From JAZKHT01 sp040385245 (GTDB taxonomy: Bacteria; Pseudomonadota; Alphaproteobacteria; Rhodobacterales; Rhodobacteraceae): a stretch of 64,000 bases of DNA. The notes beneath the pieces are model-generated. The model saw only the letters and a program-made list of their open reading frames with translations, had not been told where the DNA came from and did not search any database. Below, in pieces: positions 26,752 to 36,238 of this stretch (the first letter of the stretch is position 1; each line of letters begins with the position of its first letter). The DNA is taken from the NCBI GenBank assembly GCA_040385245.1, contig JAZKHT010000001.1:372001-436000 (forward strand), read 5' to 3'. A program made the translations under genes and the position numbers.

Positions 26752-28149
26752 TCAATCCGCAATCTCGTAGGGCAACAGCCCGCGCCGGTCAGGATCGACC
26801 CGCAAGCGTCTTTCCAACGGGGGAACCGACCGCTGGTGGCAATCGGCCCGTTCGCAGATGCGACAGGAAATGCCGATGGGTTCAAACCGCCCCTTCAGGT
26901 CCAGGCCGTCGGAATAGACCATGGCGCTGGCGTGCTGCACCTCGCACCCCAGACCGATGGCGTAGCGCCGCACCGGGGCCAGAAACGCGCCGCCGGGTTT
27001 CGATACGTCGCGCGACAGGCACAGGTATTTCACCCCGTCCGGCGTTTCCGCCAATTGGCGCAGGAACTGGCCCGGCGCTTCGAACGCGCGGTGGACGTTC
27101 CACAGCGGGCAGGCCCCGCCAAAGCGCGCGAATTGCAGCCGCGTGGCCGAATGGCGTTTGGTGATGGTGCCCGCTTGATCGACCCGCACAAAGAAGAACG
27201 GAATCCCCTTTGCGCCGGGGCGTTGAAGTGTGGACAGGCGGTGCGCCACCTGTTCGACGCTGGCGCCGAACTGATCGGCCAGCCGTTCCAGATCGTGCCG
27301 GGTTTCCAGCGCCGCCGCCTGAAACGCGCGATACGGCAGTAGGGCGGCCCCGGCGAAATAGTTGGCAAGGCCGATCTTGGCGATATCGCGCGCCTCGGGT
27401 GTGGTGAAGCGGGCAAGGTCCAGCGTCGCCTCAAGCAGGTCATTCTGCGTGATCAGCGCAATTTGCAGCAGCAGCTGAAAACGCTGCGTCGCCTCGGCCA
27501 CGCGGGGCGACAGGGTCAGGCGTTTGGTGGCGGGATCGTATTGCCGCATCCCGCCTGTGTCGGAAAAGGTCAAGGTGATGCCACGCCGTTCCAGCGCATC
27601 GATTGCGGTGATTTTCGCATCCGTGCGCACCCCTGCGGGCATTGCGAAATGTTCGGCTGCCCGGTCGATTGCGTCGATGTAATTGTCGCAATAATGAAAG
27701 AAATCCCGCACCTCTTCCCAGGGCGATGCGCGCAAGGATGCGTCGTCACGCCCCAACGCCTCGTCCAGCGATGCCAGCCGTTCGTGGGTTTGGCGATAGG
27801 CGCGGTGCAGGTCCAGAAAGGCGCGCGCAAGGGCAGGGGCGTTCGATGCGGCCAGACGCAGGTCGGCAAGCGGCGGGGCGGCCTTGGCGAACACGGGGTC
27901 GGCCAGCGCCTCGCGCATGTCGGTCACAAGGCGTTCGCTTTCGCCTACGGTCAATTCGGTGACATCCAGACCGAATTCCTGCGCCAGCGCCAGAACGACC
28001 GACGCGGATACCGGGCGGTGGTTGTTTTCCATCTGGTTCAGATAGGGCAGCGACACGCCCAGCTTGTCAGCAAAGACCTTTTGCGTCAGCGACAGACGGC
28101 TGCGGATTTCACGCAGCTTTGCCCCTGCATACAGCTTTTGCGCCGCCAT
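26752..28149 (-). CDS. pccR: PccR-type short-chain acyl-CoA regulator (XRE HTH, ScfR family)
   Basis: The 465-residue regulator has an N-terminal XRE helix-turn-helix (about 9-66, KLREIRSRLSLTQKVFADKL), a middle IrrE/ImmA-like region without an HExxH site, and a C-terminal domain ending in a cysteine cluster (CRICERADCHQR). This is the short-chain fatty acyl-CoA regulator architecture; PccR of Rhodobacter sphaeroides activates propionyl-CoA carboxylase genes. The neighbouring pccB, pccA and mcm and the TTTGCAAA sites support that role. The symbol is by family and context. Confidence 0.85.
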   Translation of the reverse strand: MAAQKLYAGAKLREIRSRLSLTQKVFADKLGVSLPYLNQMENNHRPVSASVVLALAQEFGLDVTELTVGESERLVTDMREALADPVFAKAAPPLADLRLAASNAPALARAFLDLHRAYRQTHERLASLDEALGRDDASLRASPWEEVRDFFHYCDNYIDAIDRAAEHFAMPAGVRTDAKITAIDALERRGITLTFSDTGGMRQYDPATKRLTLSPRVAEATQRFQLLLQIALITQNDLLEATLDLARFTTPEARDIAKIGLANYFAGAALLPYRAFQAAALETRHDLERLADQFGASVEQVAHRLSTLQRPGAKGIPFFFVRVDQAGTITKRHSATRLQFARFGGACPLWNVHRAFEAPGQFLRQLAETPDGVKYLCLSRDVSKPGGAFLAPVRRYAIGLGCEVQHASAMVYSDGLDLKGRFEPIGISCRICERADCHQRSVPPLERRLRVDPDRRGLLPYEIAD

Positions 28150-28164
28150 TGTCCTTCCCCCGTG

Positions 28165-28192
28165 TTTGCAAAGCTGTTATCGGCTTTGCAAA
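28165..28192. promoter_or_regulatory. Two TTTGCAAA palindromes upstream of pccR (operator candidate)
   Basis: Perfect TTTGCAAA occurs at 28165-28172 and 28185-28192, with centres 20 bp apart, about two helical turns. They begin 16 bp before the pccR ATG. The motif resembles the operator I recall for PccR in Rhodobacter sphaeroides, so autoregulation is likely. Confidence 0.65.
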
Positions 28193-28201
28193 GCGGTGCG
28201 G

Positions 28202-29413
28202 TCAAGAGCTTAGGCCAAGTGTGCGCGCCCGACGAATGACCGCCAGTATGGACACCACCGACAGGATGGACGATGCCAGCATCAACAGGATCAGCGGCAT
28301 TTCAGACGATCCCGGCCCAAGCACCGCGCCAGCCAGCGCTGCCAGCGCCGCCCCGCCCCCGATGGTGATGGCCCCGCCCAAGCCAGACGCGGTGCCTGCA
28401 AGTTCGGGCTTGATCGACAGCATCCCGGCATTGGCGTTTGGCAGCGTCATGCCGTTGCCAAAGCCTACCGTGATCGTCAGGCCAAAAAACAGCGTCGCCG
28501 AATGGTATCCCAGCGCCGTCAGCACCGTCAGCACCGCCAGACCTGCCACCGTGGCAAGCGAGCCAAGCAGAACCATCCGGTTCATCCCCAGCCGCACCGA
28601 ATAGCGCCCGGCCACGAAGTTGCCCGCCGCATAGCCGACGGCGGTGATGGCAAACAGCAAACCAAGATGGGTAGAGGTCAGGCCAAACACCTCGGTCCCG
28701 ACATAGGGCGCGCCGCCCAGATAGGCAAAGAAGACCCCCGACGCAAAGCTGGCGCACAGCACATAGCCCCAGAACCGCTTTGACCGCAGCAGGGCGGGAT
28801 ACTGGCGCAATTGATCGCCAAAGCTGACCTTGCGGATGGTCGCGGTTTCCCCAAGATCGACCCAGACCAACCCCAGAACCACCAGCCCCAACGCCAGCAG
28901 CAGCGCAAAGTTCGCGTGCCAGCCAAATGCCTCGTCCAGCATCCCGCCGATGACGGGGCCGATCATCGGCACGATGGACATGCCCATGGTGACATAGCCG
29001 ATCATCGACGCGGCCTCGGCGTCGGCGACCATGTCGCGCACGACGGCGCGGGACAGGACCATGCCAGCGGCAATCACCGCCTGCGCCATGCGGAACACCA
29101 GAAACGTCGTCGCCGTCTGCGCCAGCAGCGTGCCGACGGTCGCGATCAGGAACAGCACCAGCGACCCCAGCAGTACCTTGCGGCGCCCGAACCGGTCGGA
29201 AATCGGGCCGATCACGATCTGCAACACCGCGCTCAGCGCCAGATACAGCGCGACCGACAATTGCATCAACGCATAAGGCGCGTCGAAGTAGGCCGCCATC
29301 CCCGGCAACGAGGGCAGAAAGATATTCATCGTCAGTGCTGACAATCCCGCAAGCAGGATCAGCGTGGCGATATGGGGCGGGGTCTGGCGATCCAGAAATC
29401 GGGTGGTTTTCAT
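28202..29413 (-). CDS. MFS multidrug efflux transporter, Bcr/CflA type
   Basis: The 403-residue protein has twelve predicted membrane helices. The MFS loop signature is GPISDRFGRRKVLLG between TM2 and TM3, and the TM5 antiporter motif is seen as GPVIGGMLDEAFGW. The N-terminal LILLAGLSALTMNIFLPSLP is typical of the Bcr/CflA drug-resistance group (12-TM proton antiporters). ATG at 29413 was chosen as the last start before TM1; the open frame runs further upstream without family similarity. Substrate unknown. Confidence 0.88.
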   Translation of the reverse strand: MKTTRFLDRQTPPHIATLILLAGLSALTMNIFLPSLPGMAAYFDAPYALMQLSVALYLALSAVLQIVIGPISDRFGRRKVLLGSLVLFLIATVGTLLAQTATTFLVFRMAQAVIAAGMVLSRAVVRDMVADAEAASMIGYVTMGMSIVPMIGPVIGGMLDEAFGWHANFALLLALGLVVLGLVWVDLGETATIRKVSFGDQLRQYPALLRSKRFWGYVLCASFASGVFFAYLGGAPYVGTEVFGLTSTHLGLLFAITAVGYAAGNFVAGRYSVRLGMNRMVLLGSLATVAGLAVLTVLTALGYHSATLFFGLTITVGFGNGMTLPNANAGMLSIKPELAGTASGLGGAITIGGGAALAALAGAVLGPGSSEMPLILLMLASSILSVVSILAVIRRARTLGLSS

Positions 29414-29474
29414 GGACTGTCTGCTATGCCTGTGCGGCGGGGCCGTCCAGTTGCGTTTTTGCACAGTGTTGGTG

Positions 29475-29828
29475 TCACACCCATTTGTGAAAGATGAAAA
29501 AGGCCCCGGCCGCGATGAAGGCAAAGCCGACCATGTGGTTCCATGCCAGCGGTTCTTTCAGGTAGAACACGGAAAAGATGGCGAAAACCGTCAGGGTGAT
29601 CACCTCTTGGATGGTTTTCAACTCTGCCGCGTTGAAATGGCTGTGTCCGATCCGGTTCGCTGGAACCTGCAGAACGTATTCAAAGAACGCGATCCCCCAA
29701 CTGATCAGGATCACCGCAAAAAGCGGGGCCGCCTTGTATTTCAGATGCCCGTACCAGGCGAAGGTCATAAAGATATTCGATGCGATCAGCAGGCCAATGG
29801 TCAGCACGGGAACGGGCAGGGCGGGCAT
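29475..29828 (-). CDS. DUF486 small membrane protein (DMT-like)
   Basis: A 117-residue protein with four hydrophobic helices and the DUF486 pattern (FMTFAWYGHLK, ILISWGIAFFEY, QVPANRIG, KTIQEVITL). It resembles half of a drug/metabolite transporter, so it may function as a dimer, but no substrate is known. ATG at 29828 has GGAGG upstream. The gene diverges from pccB, whose candidate operators lie in the 216-bp gap between the starts. Confidence 0.85.
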   Translation of the reverse strand: MPALPVPVLTIGLLIASNIFMTFAWYGHLKYKAAPLFAVILISWGIAFFEYVLQVPANRIGHSHFNAAELKTIQEVITLTVFAIFSVFYLKEPLAWNHMVGFAFIAAGAFFIFHKWV

Positions 29829-29911
29829 GAAACCTCCGATATGTGCGGGACGGAAGAACCCTGTTCCCCGACGGTGACTGACTTAACTGGTCTGCCGCGC
29901 AAGACCAATGC

Positions 29912-29959
29912 TTTGCGACTTTGCATTTAACGCGGGCCGCTCTGCCAATAATTTGCAAA
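29912..29959 (+). promoter_or_regulatory. PccR operator candidate upstream of pccB
   Basis: One perfect TTTGCAAA lies at 29952-29959. Two degenerate copies, TTTGCGAC (29912-29919) and TTTGCATT (29920-29927), lie about three turns upstream. The block starts 85 to 133 bp before the pccB ATG, where an activator would be expected to bind. Confidence 0.55.
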
Positions 29960-30044
29960 TATGCGAGACTCCGCTTCGTCTGACGGCCCCGCATCGCTAT
30001 GGTGCGCCAAATCCGAACGCCAATTCCGAACGGGGGCAAGCGCC

Positions 30045-31577
30045 ATGAAGGACATCCTGCAAGAGCTTGAAGATCGCCGCGAGGTTGCCCGCGCGGGCGG
30101 CGGCATCCGCCGGGTAGAGGCGCAGCACGCCAAGGGCAAGCTGACAGCGCGCGAACGGGTCGAGTTGTTGCTGGACGAAGGCAGCTTTGAAGAATTCGAC
30201 ATGTTCGTGCAGCACCGCTGTACCGATTTCGGGATGGAAGACAACCGCCACCCCGGCGATGGCGTGGTCACCGGCTGGGGCACGGTCAATGGCCGCATGG
30301 TCTATGTCTTTTCGCAGGATTTCACGGTGCTGGGCGGGTCGGTGTCCGAAACCCACGCAGCAAAGATTTGCAAGATCATGGACATGGCGATCCAGAATGG
30401 TGCCCCCGTGATCGGCATGAACGATTCCGGCGGCGCCCGCATCCAGGAAGGCGTGTCGTCGCTTGCGGCCTATGGCGAGGTGTTTCAGCGCAACATCCTG
30501 GCCAGTGGCGTTGTCCCGCAGATCAGCCTGATCATGGGGCCTTGCGCGGGCGGGGCGGTCTACAGCCCGGCGATGACCGACTTCATCTTCATGGTCAAGG
30601 ACAGCAGCTATATGTTCGTCACCGGGCCGGATGTGGTGAAAACCGTGACCAACGAACAGGTCACCGCCGAAGAGCTGGGTGGCGCATCGACCCACACGCG
30701 CAAATCTTCGGTGGCGGATGCCGCCTTTGAAAACGATGTCGAGGCGATTGCCGAAACCCGCCGCCTGATCGACTTTTTGCCGCTGAACAATCGGGAAAAG
30801 GCCCCCGTCCGACCGTTCTTTGACGATCCGGCACGGCTGGAGCCAAGCCTTGATACCTTGGTGCCCGACAACCCGAACCAGCCCTACGACATGAAGGAAC
30901 TGATCACGAAACTGGCCGACGAGGCCGACTTTTTCGAGATTCAAAAGGACTTCGCCGCCAACATCATTACCGGTTTCATCCGCCTTGAGGGGCAGTCTGT
31001 GGGTGTTGTGGCCAATCAGCCAATGGTTCTGGCCGGGTGCCTTGACATCGACGCCAGCCGCAAGGCCGCCCGTTTCGTGCGCTTTTGCGATGCCTTTGAA
31101 ATTCCCATTCTGACACTGGTTGACGTGCCCGGCTTTTTGCCCGGCACAGCGCAGGAATATGGCGGCGTCATCAAGCACGGCGCCAAACTGTTGTTCGCCT
31201 ATGGCGAGGCGACGGTGCCAAAGGTCACGGTCCTGACCCGCAAGACCTATGGCGGGGCCTATGTCGTGATGTCGTCCAAACACCTGCGCGGAGATTTCAA
31301 CTATGCCTGGCCCACCGCCGAAGTGGCCGTGATGGGCGCAAAGGGCGCGGTCGAAATCCTGTATCGCAGCGAACTGGGCGACAAGGACAAGATCGCGGGC
31401 CGGGTCAAAGACTACGAAGACCGCTTTGCCAACCCGTTCGTTGCCGCCGAAAAGGGCTTTATCGACGAGGTGATCATGCCCCATTCGACCCGCCGCCGGA
31501 TTGCCCGCGCTTTCGCCAGCCTGCGCACGAAAAAGCAGGTCAACCCATGGAAAAAACACGACAACATTCCGCTGTGA
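30045..31577 (+). CDS. pccB: Propionyl-CoA carboxylase beta subunit (carboxyltransferase)
   Basis: The 510-residue carboxyltransferase transfers CO2 from carboxybiotin to propionyl-CoA, forming methylmalonyl-CoA. Acyl-CoA and biotin-site segments include GMNDSGGARIQEG, IMGPCAGGAVYSPAMTDF and VDVPGFLPGTAQEYGG. Length matches PccB, and the partner alpha subunit lies at 33565. ATG at 30045 was chosen with a GGGGG site; the frame is open further upstream but covers operator sequence. The following gene starts on the pccB stop (TGATG). Confidence 0.95.
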   Translation: MKDILQELEDRREVARAGGGIRRVEAQHAKGKLTARERVELLLDEGSFEEFDMFVQHRCTDFGMEDNRHPGDGVVTGWGTVNGRMVYVFSQDFTVLGGSVSETHAAKICKIMDMAIQNGAPVIGMNDSGGARIQEGVSSLAAYGEVFQRNILASGVVPQISLIMGPCAGGAVYSPAMTDFIFMVKDSSYMFVTGPDVVKTVTNEQVTAEELGGASTHTRKSSVADAAFENDVEAIAETRRLIDFLPLNNREKAPVRPFFDDPARLEPSLDTLVPDNPNQPYDMKELITKLADEADFFEIQKDFAANIITGFIRLEGQSVGVVANQPMVLAGCLDIDASRKAARFVRFCDAFEIPILTLVDVPGFLPGTAQEYGGVIKHGAKLLFAYGEATVPKVTVLTRKTYGGAYVVMSSKHLRGDFNYAWPTAEVAVMGAKGAVEILYRSELGDKDKIAGRVKDYEDRFANPFVAAEKGFIDEVIMPHSTRRRIARAFASLRTKKQVNPWKKHDNIPL

Positions 31578-32002
31578 TGCCGATGAATCCCCCCGTCTTT
31601 TTGTGTGCCCTGACCTTTGCCGCGTTCTGCGGCGGCGGTTTGCTGGCACAAGAGGTGACGCCGGGAAGCGATGCCGCAATCGACGTGCCTTCGGGGCAAA
31701 TGGTGTCGTTGCTGGATGTGATCCACAATGAGCCGGGGCCGGTTGGCCTGACGCTGCGGTTCCGCTTTCTGGCCCCGGCGATTGCCGATGCTGTCGCCTT
31801 TGAAACAGCTGTCGCCGACATGGCATTCCTGTGTGACGCCTATGTTCTTCCGCGCATTGCGGAATTCGGTCCCACACCTGAACAGATCATCATTTCCTTT
31901 GCCGACCGGGCCATCCCCTTTGGTCAAGCGGCCCCCGACGCGGTGCAGTTCTTTGAATCCTACCGGATCGAGAATGGCACCTGCCAGTGGGAGATGTTCT
32001 GA
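31577..32002 (+). CDS. Small exported hypothetical protein of the pcc cluster
   Basis: A 141-residue protein with an N-terminal signal peptide (hydrophobic core about 5-22, likely cut near LLAQ) and a mature part with two conserved-looking cysteines (FLCDAY and GTCQWEMF). I recall a Rhodobacterales family of this kind next to pccB (possibly DUF6497), but this is from memory. ATG at 31577 overlaps the pccB stop by one base (TGATG), implying translational coupling; an in-frame ATG at 31547 lies inside pccB. Confidence 0.7.
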   Translation: MPMNPPVFLCALTFAAFCGGGLLAQEVTPGSDAAIDVPSGQMVSLLDVIHNEPGPVGLTLRFRFLAPAIADAVAFETAVADMAFLCDAYVLPRIAEFGPTPEQIIISFADRAIPFGQAAPDAVQFFESYRIENGTCQWEMF

Positions 32003-32213
32003 TGCCCGCCTCTGCCCTCCTTAATCCCCTTGCCGTCAAGGCCTATGCTGATGTAGCAGCGCCACAGGCCGACAACTTGGATTTGCCTGCATGTCTATCG
32101 CCGAAGATATCGGCTATGGTGCAATCAGGCCGAACCCAAGCGGCCTATGCCTCGCAATGGGGGCGGGCGGGAATTTCTTCCGCACCGACCCTCCAAGAAC
32201 ATAGGAGTAGAGG

Positions 32214-32351
32214 ATGTCAAAGAGCACCCGTATCGTTCTGTCCCTGGTCATGGTCGCCTTTGTGGCTGCCTGCGCTGCCAAGGAAGAAGAAGTCGTTTAC
32301 GTCGATACCCCGGTCTCGCAAGAGCCCGTGTACACCGGCAAATACAAGTGA
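32214..32351 (+). CDS. 45-residue lipoprotein of the pcc cluster
   Basis: A short gene encoding a hydrophobic signal ending in the lipobox VAAC (Cys20), then an acidic tail (KEEEVVYVDTPVSQEPVY). The lipobox and length point to a tiny lipid-anchored envelope protein. AGGAGTAGAGG stands just before ATG 32214, a strong ribosome site that supports it being real. Function unknown. It lies between pccB and pccA on the same strand. Confidence 0.7.
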   Translation: MSKSTRIVLSLVMVAFVAACAAKEEEVVYVDTPVSQEPVYTGKYK

Positions 32352-32480
32352 TCTGACGGGGCGGGCAATACGGGTCTTACCGGCCCTGTCCGCCCCTGTC
32401 TTACCGCCTTGCGCAACGGCGTTTGACCTTGCGCCGCATTCGCTGCATGTCTCGCCTTTCTTTAATGAAAGGATCAGGTC

Positions 32481-32885
32481 ATGCTGAAGCACCGCGGCTT
32501 CCCCGGCCGCCTTCCCGGCACCGATTTTCAATTCACCATCCGGCGCGCCAACATGAAAGGCGGCGCCACGAAACTGGTCAAGCGCGAGCGGTTCAAGGAC
32601 CGCAAAAACGCCGACCGCAAGGCCGACGAAGGCTTTATGGCCGCCCTGTGGAACCAGTTTGGCGACGAACCGTTTGAACGCGGCAATCTGGATGCGGGCC
32701 GCCTGTCATGGCTGTTTGGCCGCGAAGTGGTGCCCGCCGAAGACCCGTTTGACCCTGCCAGCTATGACGCGCTGCTGCGCATCGACGTCAAGCGCGCCGA
32801 AGCCGCCTTTCCGGCGGTCTTTGCCGCCGACGCGCCCCCCCTCGACTTTGACGAGGGCTGGGACGACGACGACGAGGACGAATAG
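32481..32885 (+). CDS. Hypothetical protein of the pcc cluster, acidic C-terminus
   Basis: I do not recognise a named domain in this 134-residue protein. The N-terminal third is strongly basic (RRANMKGGATKLVKRERFKDR) and the C-terminus ends in a run of Asp/Glu. There is no signal or membrane segment, so it is probably cytoplasmic. ATG at 32481 follows GGATCAGGT. Its position between pccB and pccA may reflect conserved synteny, which would support a functional link, but I cannot check that here. Confidence 0.65.
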   Translation: MLKHRGFPGRLPGTDFQFTIRRANMKGGATKLVKRERFKDRKNADRKADEGFMAALWNQFGDEPFERGNLDAGRLSWLFGREVVPAEDPFDPASYDALLRIDVKRAEAAFPAVFAADAPPLDFDEGWDDDDEDE

Positions 32886-33219
32886 GCATGAAACCGCAGG
32901 CCCGTTCCCCGATCCGGCAAAGCCTTGCGCATGGGCTGCGCGGCGATGGATTGGCGTTTGCAGGACGGGCCGCCGTGGATGATGCTGATATCGCACGGTC
33001 GGGCGCTGTCCCTGCGTCGGGCCTGTGTCAAGATGCGACCTCTTACCCTTTCCTTTGGTCTGGCCCCCTGTGGGTCAGACCGACTTTTTCTTCGAAAGAT
33101 GCGCGCACTCTTGCCGAAGAGGACGCGCTGGAACAGGAAGATGGCGGTTTTCTCTTTTCTGCCTCTCAGATTGCGATAAAGTTTGCTGCAATAATAACCC
33201 TGAAACGAGGCAGCACAGC
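32886..33219. other. Gap between hypothetical gene and lipoprotein gene: nothing firm seen
   Basis: All three forward frames are partly open, including one from 32925 to 33179 with an arginine-rich translation, but none has a clear ribosome site or family pattern. TTTGC-TGCAA near 33182 loosely recalls the PccR motif. I call no gene here. Confidence 0.4.
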
Positions 33220-33447
33220 ATGCGCATTCACACAATCATCCTTCTGGCATTCGGCGGGGCCGCACTTGCGGCCTGCGCACCGGGCACTGGCGTCAACTGC
33301 GGCAACACCGGCGACGGAGGCCGCGCGGCCATTGGTGCCATCGGCGGCGCAGTCCTGGCGGACGTGCTGGACGAAAACGCACTCACCGGTGCGGCCATCG
33401 GCGCGGGTGCCGGGGCTTTGGCCGACGACGCGGGCGTTTGCTACTGA
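33220..33447 (+). CDS. Small glycine-rich lipoprotein of the pcc cluster
   Basis: A 75-residue protein with a hydrophobic signal and lipobox LAAC (Cys19), followed by a glycine/alanine-rich helix pattern (AAIGAIGGAVLADVL...GAAIGAGAGALADD) resembling a glycine zipper, as in outer-membrane-associated small lipoproteins. ATG at 33220 has ACGAGG upstream. The open frame extends back to 33025 without similarity. Function unknown; it precedes a terminator and then pccA. Confidence 0.75.
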   Translation: MRIHTIILLAFGGAALAACAPGTGVNCGNTGDGGRAAIGAIGGAVLADVLDENALTGAAIGAGAGALADDAGVCY

Positions 33448-33484
33448 TCTGACCGCCGCCTTCGGGCGATTGGTTTCTCCATCC

Positions 33485-33516
33485 AAGGCCATCCGGGCAT
33501 CTGCCCGGGTGGCCTT
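33485..33516 (+). terminator. Intrinsic terminator before pccA
   Basis: AAGGCCATCCGGGCA (33485-33499) pairs with 33502-33516 over 15 positions, with one G-U wobble, and is followed by TTGTCATTT. It separates the small lipoprotein gene from pccA, so pccA probably has its own promoter or relies on read-through. Confidence 0.8.
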
Positions 33517-33563
33517 TGTCATTTGCGCGCGCCGCTGGGCGCGTCTCTAGGGAAGGGCCGTGA

Positions 33564-35568
<2,005 letters not shown>

Positions 35569-35616
35569 CATGACCCAAGGCGGCAACATGCGGGCGTGCT
35601 GTGGGACGGATGCCTG

Positions 35617-36135
35617 TCACCGCCCTGCCGGGTTGCGCTCCAGCACCTCTTGTCGCCGCAGCGGCATCTTGTCGATGACCGCTGTAATCTCGCGCACATC
35701 CCATGGCAGGGGTTTGCGGATCACCGGGTTCAAATCCTTGTCCAGGATCACCAGCGAAAACCCGCGGGGCCGCAATTTCAGGCGCACTTCGCTGCGCGCG
35801 GCGGGATCGGTATCGGTCAGCACGATCACGTCCCGCTCTTCAAGCGCGGACAGGTTCCTGCCGATCAATTCCATCTGCCGAACAAAGTTCGGATCGTTCG
35901 GGCTGTCGGCAAAGACAACAATTGGACGCTTGACGTACAGCAGATCGGCAAAGACCACCTCTGCCGCAGACACCGGGCCAAAGGGCTTTTCCACGGCTGC
36001 GGCGTCGCCGCCGGTTTCGGTAACGGTCGGGCCGTCGATGGCCACAGGCTCGGTTGCGACCATGGGGGCTGCCTCTTGCGCCGCAACGGACAGCGGCAGA
36101 AGTGCCGCGATTACAAGGATGTGAAACGGTTTCAT
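35617..36135 (-). CDS. DUF4174 domain protein, exported
   Basis: A 172-residue protein with a cleavable signal peptide (about 1-19) and a C-terminal DUF4174 domain (about 62-165) that looks thioredoxin-like: KRPIVVFADSPNDPNFVRQ, then VIVLTDTDP and FSLVILDKD. Catalytic cysteines are absent. Function unknown. It is on the opposite strand, convergent with pccA and divergent from mcm, which interrupts the otherwise co-oriented propionate genes. ATG at 36135 has GGGAG upstream. Confidence 0.82.
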   Translation of the reverse strand: MKPFHILVIAALLPLSVAAQEAAPMVATEPVAIDGPTVTETGGDAAAVEKPFGPVSAAEVVFADLLYVKRPIVVFADSPNDPNFVRQMELIGRNLSALEERDVIVLTDTDPAARSEVRLKLRPRGFSLVILDKDLNPVIRKPLPWDVREITAVIDKMPLRRQEVLERNPAGR

Positions 36136-36238
36136 GCAGTCTCCCTCTGCCCCAGATATAGGGCGTGGGGGGCGGAAACCCAAGAAGCTTTGCCGGGTCG
36201 CCCTGTTGCACCCGCCACGAATGAAAAAGGGACGACCC

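Noticed and set aside
32002..32487. Plus-strand frame starting on the stop of the small exported protein (TGATG at 32002)
   Set aside because: It has no recognisable protein pattern and runs through the better supported 45-residue lipoprotein gene in another frame.
32888..33550. 220-residue open frame between pccB-cluster genes
   Set aside because: It covers the glycine-zipper lipoprotein and a terminator, lacks a ribosome site, and shows no family features.
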